Source: Imhoffiella purpurea (GTDB lineage: Bacteria > Pseudomonadota > Gammaproteobacteria > Chromatiales > Chromatiaceae). From it: a stretch of DNA of 64,000 bases. Position 1 is the first letter of the stretch. Each line of letters opens with the position of its first letter. Where the stretch lies: NCBI RefSeq assembly GCF_000585215.1, contig NZ_AONC01000009.1:1-64000 (forward strand). Reading direction: 5' to 3'. The translations under genes were made by a program, and so were the position numbers. The notes under the pieces are model-generated. The model ran no database searches. It saw nothing but the letters and a program-made list of their open reading frames with translations, and was not told where the DNA came from. Positions 62,798-64,000 of this stretch are shown here, in pieces.

Positions 62798-64000
62798 TCA
62801 GGTGGCCTGGGCCGCGAGCGCTGCCCCGGAGGGTGCGGCTGCGGTGCGGCGGACGGCGCGATAGCGCGGGTCGGAGACGGAGACGATGCCGCCGAGCGCC
62901 ATCAGGATCGCGCCGAGCCAGATCCAGCGGACATAGGGCTTGTAATAGATGCGCAGCGCCCAGTCGCCGCCGTCGCCGATGGGTTCGCCGAGCGAGACAT
63001 AGATGTCGCGCAGCAGACCGGCGTCGATCGCGGCCTCGGTCATGGGCATGCCGCCCGAGAAATAGCTGCGCTTCTCGGGATAGAGCCGGGCGATCTCGCG
63101 CTCGCCTTCGTAAACGGTGAAATCACCTCGGAAAGCGTTGTAGTTGGGGCCTGGAACCGCCGTCACGCCGTTGAACTGGAAGCGGTGTCCCGATGCCTCG
63201 TGAACGCCGCTGGGCGACATGCGCACGTCGGTCTCCTGGCCGTGGTTGGAGACCATGGTGACGCCGACGATGAAGACGGCCAGACCCATGTGCGCCAGCC
63301 ACATGCCGTAATAGCTGCGGCTGTTTCCGGCCATGTCGGTCCGCAGTCCCTTGAGTCCGCCCTTGTGCCGGAGACGGCCGAAGAGACTGCTCAGGTGCGA
63401 TCCGACCACCCAGGCTGCCAGAGCCAGGCCGAAGCCGACCCACATGTCTCCAGCCGAGGACAGAATGGGGAAGGACACCAGCACGAAGGCGGTGATGCCG
63501 AGCAGGATGGCGAGCCAGAGCGCGCGCAGCAGCCGCAGGTGCGAGTCGTGTTTCCAGTGGACCAGCGGTCCGACGCCGGTCGCCAGGATCAGCATGGGCG
63601 AGAGGGCGATGAACATCTTGTTGAACCAGGGGAAACCGACCGAGATCTTGCCCCAGCCGGCGGCCTCGTAGATGAGCGGTGCCAGGGTGCCGAAGAGGAC
63701 CAGTACCGCCAATGTGGCCAGCAGTAGGTTGTTGGCCAGCAGGAAGCTCTCGCGCGAGACCAGATCGAAGCGGCCGCCGCCCGAGATCGAGGGCGCGCGC
63801 CAGGCGTAGAGCGCGAGCGAGCCGCCGATCACGATGCAGAGGAAGAGCAGGATGAAGCTGCCGCGCGCCGGGTCGGTGGCGAATGCATGGACCGAGGTCA
63901 GGACGCCCGAGCGCACCAGGAAGGTGCCGAGCAGCGACAGTGAGAAGGTGGAGATGGCCAGCAGCACGGTCCAGGTCTTGAAGGCCGCGCGCTTCTCGGT
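62798..64000 (-). CDS. ccmF: Haem lyase subunit CcmF (5' end outside window)
   Basis: The last 400 residues of CcmF, open through the right edge of the window. The visible part includes several membrane helices, STFSLSLLGTFLVRSGVLTSVHAFATDP (a haem-handling region of CcmF), and the late part GMWLAHMGLAVFIVGVTMVSNHGQETDVRM. It forms the cytochrome c haem ligation complex with CcmH and CcmI. A C-terminal helix (WIWLGAILMALGGIVSV) closes the protein. Confidence 0.95.
   Translation of the reverse strand, partial: TEKRAAFKTWTVLLAISTFSLSLLGTFLVRSGVLTSVHAFATDPARGSFILLFLCIVIGGSLALYAWRAPSISGGGRFDLVSRESFLLANNLLLATLAVLVLFGTLAPLIYEAAGWGKISVGFPWFNKMFIALSPMLILATGVGPLVHWKHDSHLRLLRALWLAILLGITAFVLVSFPILSSAGDMWVGFGLALAAWVVGSHLSSLFGRLRHKGGLKGLRTDMAGNSRSYYGMWLAHMGLAVFIVGVTMVSNHGQETDVRMSPSGVHEASGHRFQFNGVTAVPGPNYNAFRGDFTVYEGEREIARLYPEKRSYFSGGMPMTEAAIDAGLLRDIYVSLGEPIGDGGDWALRIYYKPYVRWIWLGAILMALGGIVSVSDPRYRAVRRTAAAPSGAALAAQAT

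Overview
This is a GC-rich bacterial chromosome segment with tightly packed, often overlapping genes. Gene content and order point to a nitrogen-fixing gammaproteobacterium, most likely a purple sulfur bacterium (Chromatiaceae). The evidence is an ftsK-lolA-rarA block, divergent nifUS and nifZ genes next to a molybdate transport locus, and a cytochrome c maturation operon. No photosynthesis gene lies in the window, so the family is an inference. No rRNA, tRNA, CRISPR array or intact insertion sequence was seen.

Layout. 1-9.7 kb: the end of a PpiD-type periplasmic foldase, fabI, and a four-gene peptide ABC importer of the Yej/Dpp type. 9.9-17.1 kb: a degenerate EAL protein, a cold-shock protein with a strong terminator, then ftsK, lolA and rarA. 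17.2-22.2 kb: an arylamine N-acetyltransferase, an overlapping operon of a cysteine-free SCO1-like protein, phosphatidylserine decarboxylase and a CxxxCxxCC protein, then a glyoxylate-type aminotransferase, msrB and a secreted protein of unknown function. 22.5-27.6 kb: a RimB-type aspartyl protease, a circularly permuted ATP-grasp protein and an alpha-E protein in one direction, then a YihY membrane protein and a thioredoxin-like protein. 27.8-32.7 kb: dnaE, interrupted by a 440-residue intein. 32.7-36.1 kb: a PqiA-domain protein, the wreck of an AbiE-type toxin-antitoxin pair and an acyltransferase. 36.1-41.3 kb: an NtrC-type regulator and its kinase, a Sel1-repeat protein and a DUF599 protein.

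41.5-51 kb is the nitrogen-fixation and molybdenum region. nifU and nifS run leftward, probably from a sigma-54 promoter with a NifA-type upstream site. nifZ runs rightward, followed by a MacB/LolD-like ABC pair. modA, modB and modC are read leftward with modE upstream, and ModE-like half-sites precede both modA and modE. The locus therefore combines Fe-S assembly, nitrogenase maturation and molybdate uptake. An unknown gene and a Uma2-family gene follow.

51.2-64 kb carries the pyruvate dehydrogenase genes (aceE, aceF, lpdA, with lipoyl domains on both E2 and E3), a non-canonical EF-G paralogue, a PEBP-family protein, and ccmI-ccmH-ccmG-ccmF, the last cut by the window edge.

The most noteworthy items are the dnaE intein with an AT-rich flanking extein tract that looks like a homing footprint, the broken AbiE pair, the RimB/ATP-grasp/alpha-E cluster, the cysteine-free SCO1-like protein, and the nifU and mod regulatory sites.
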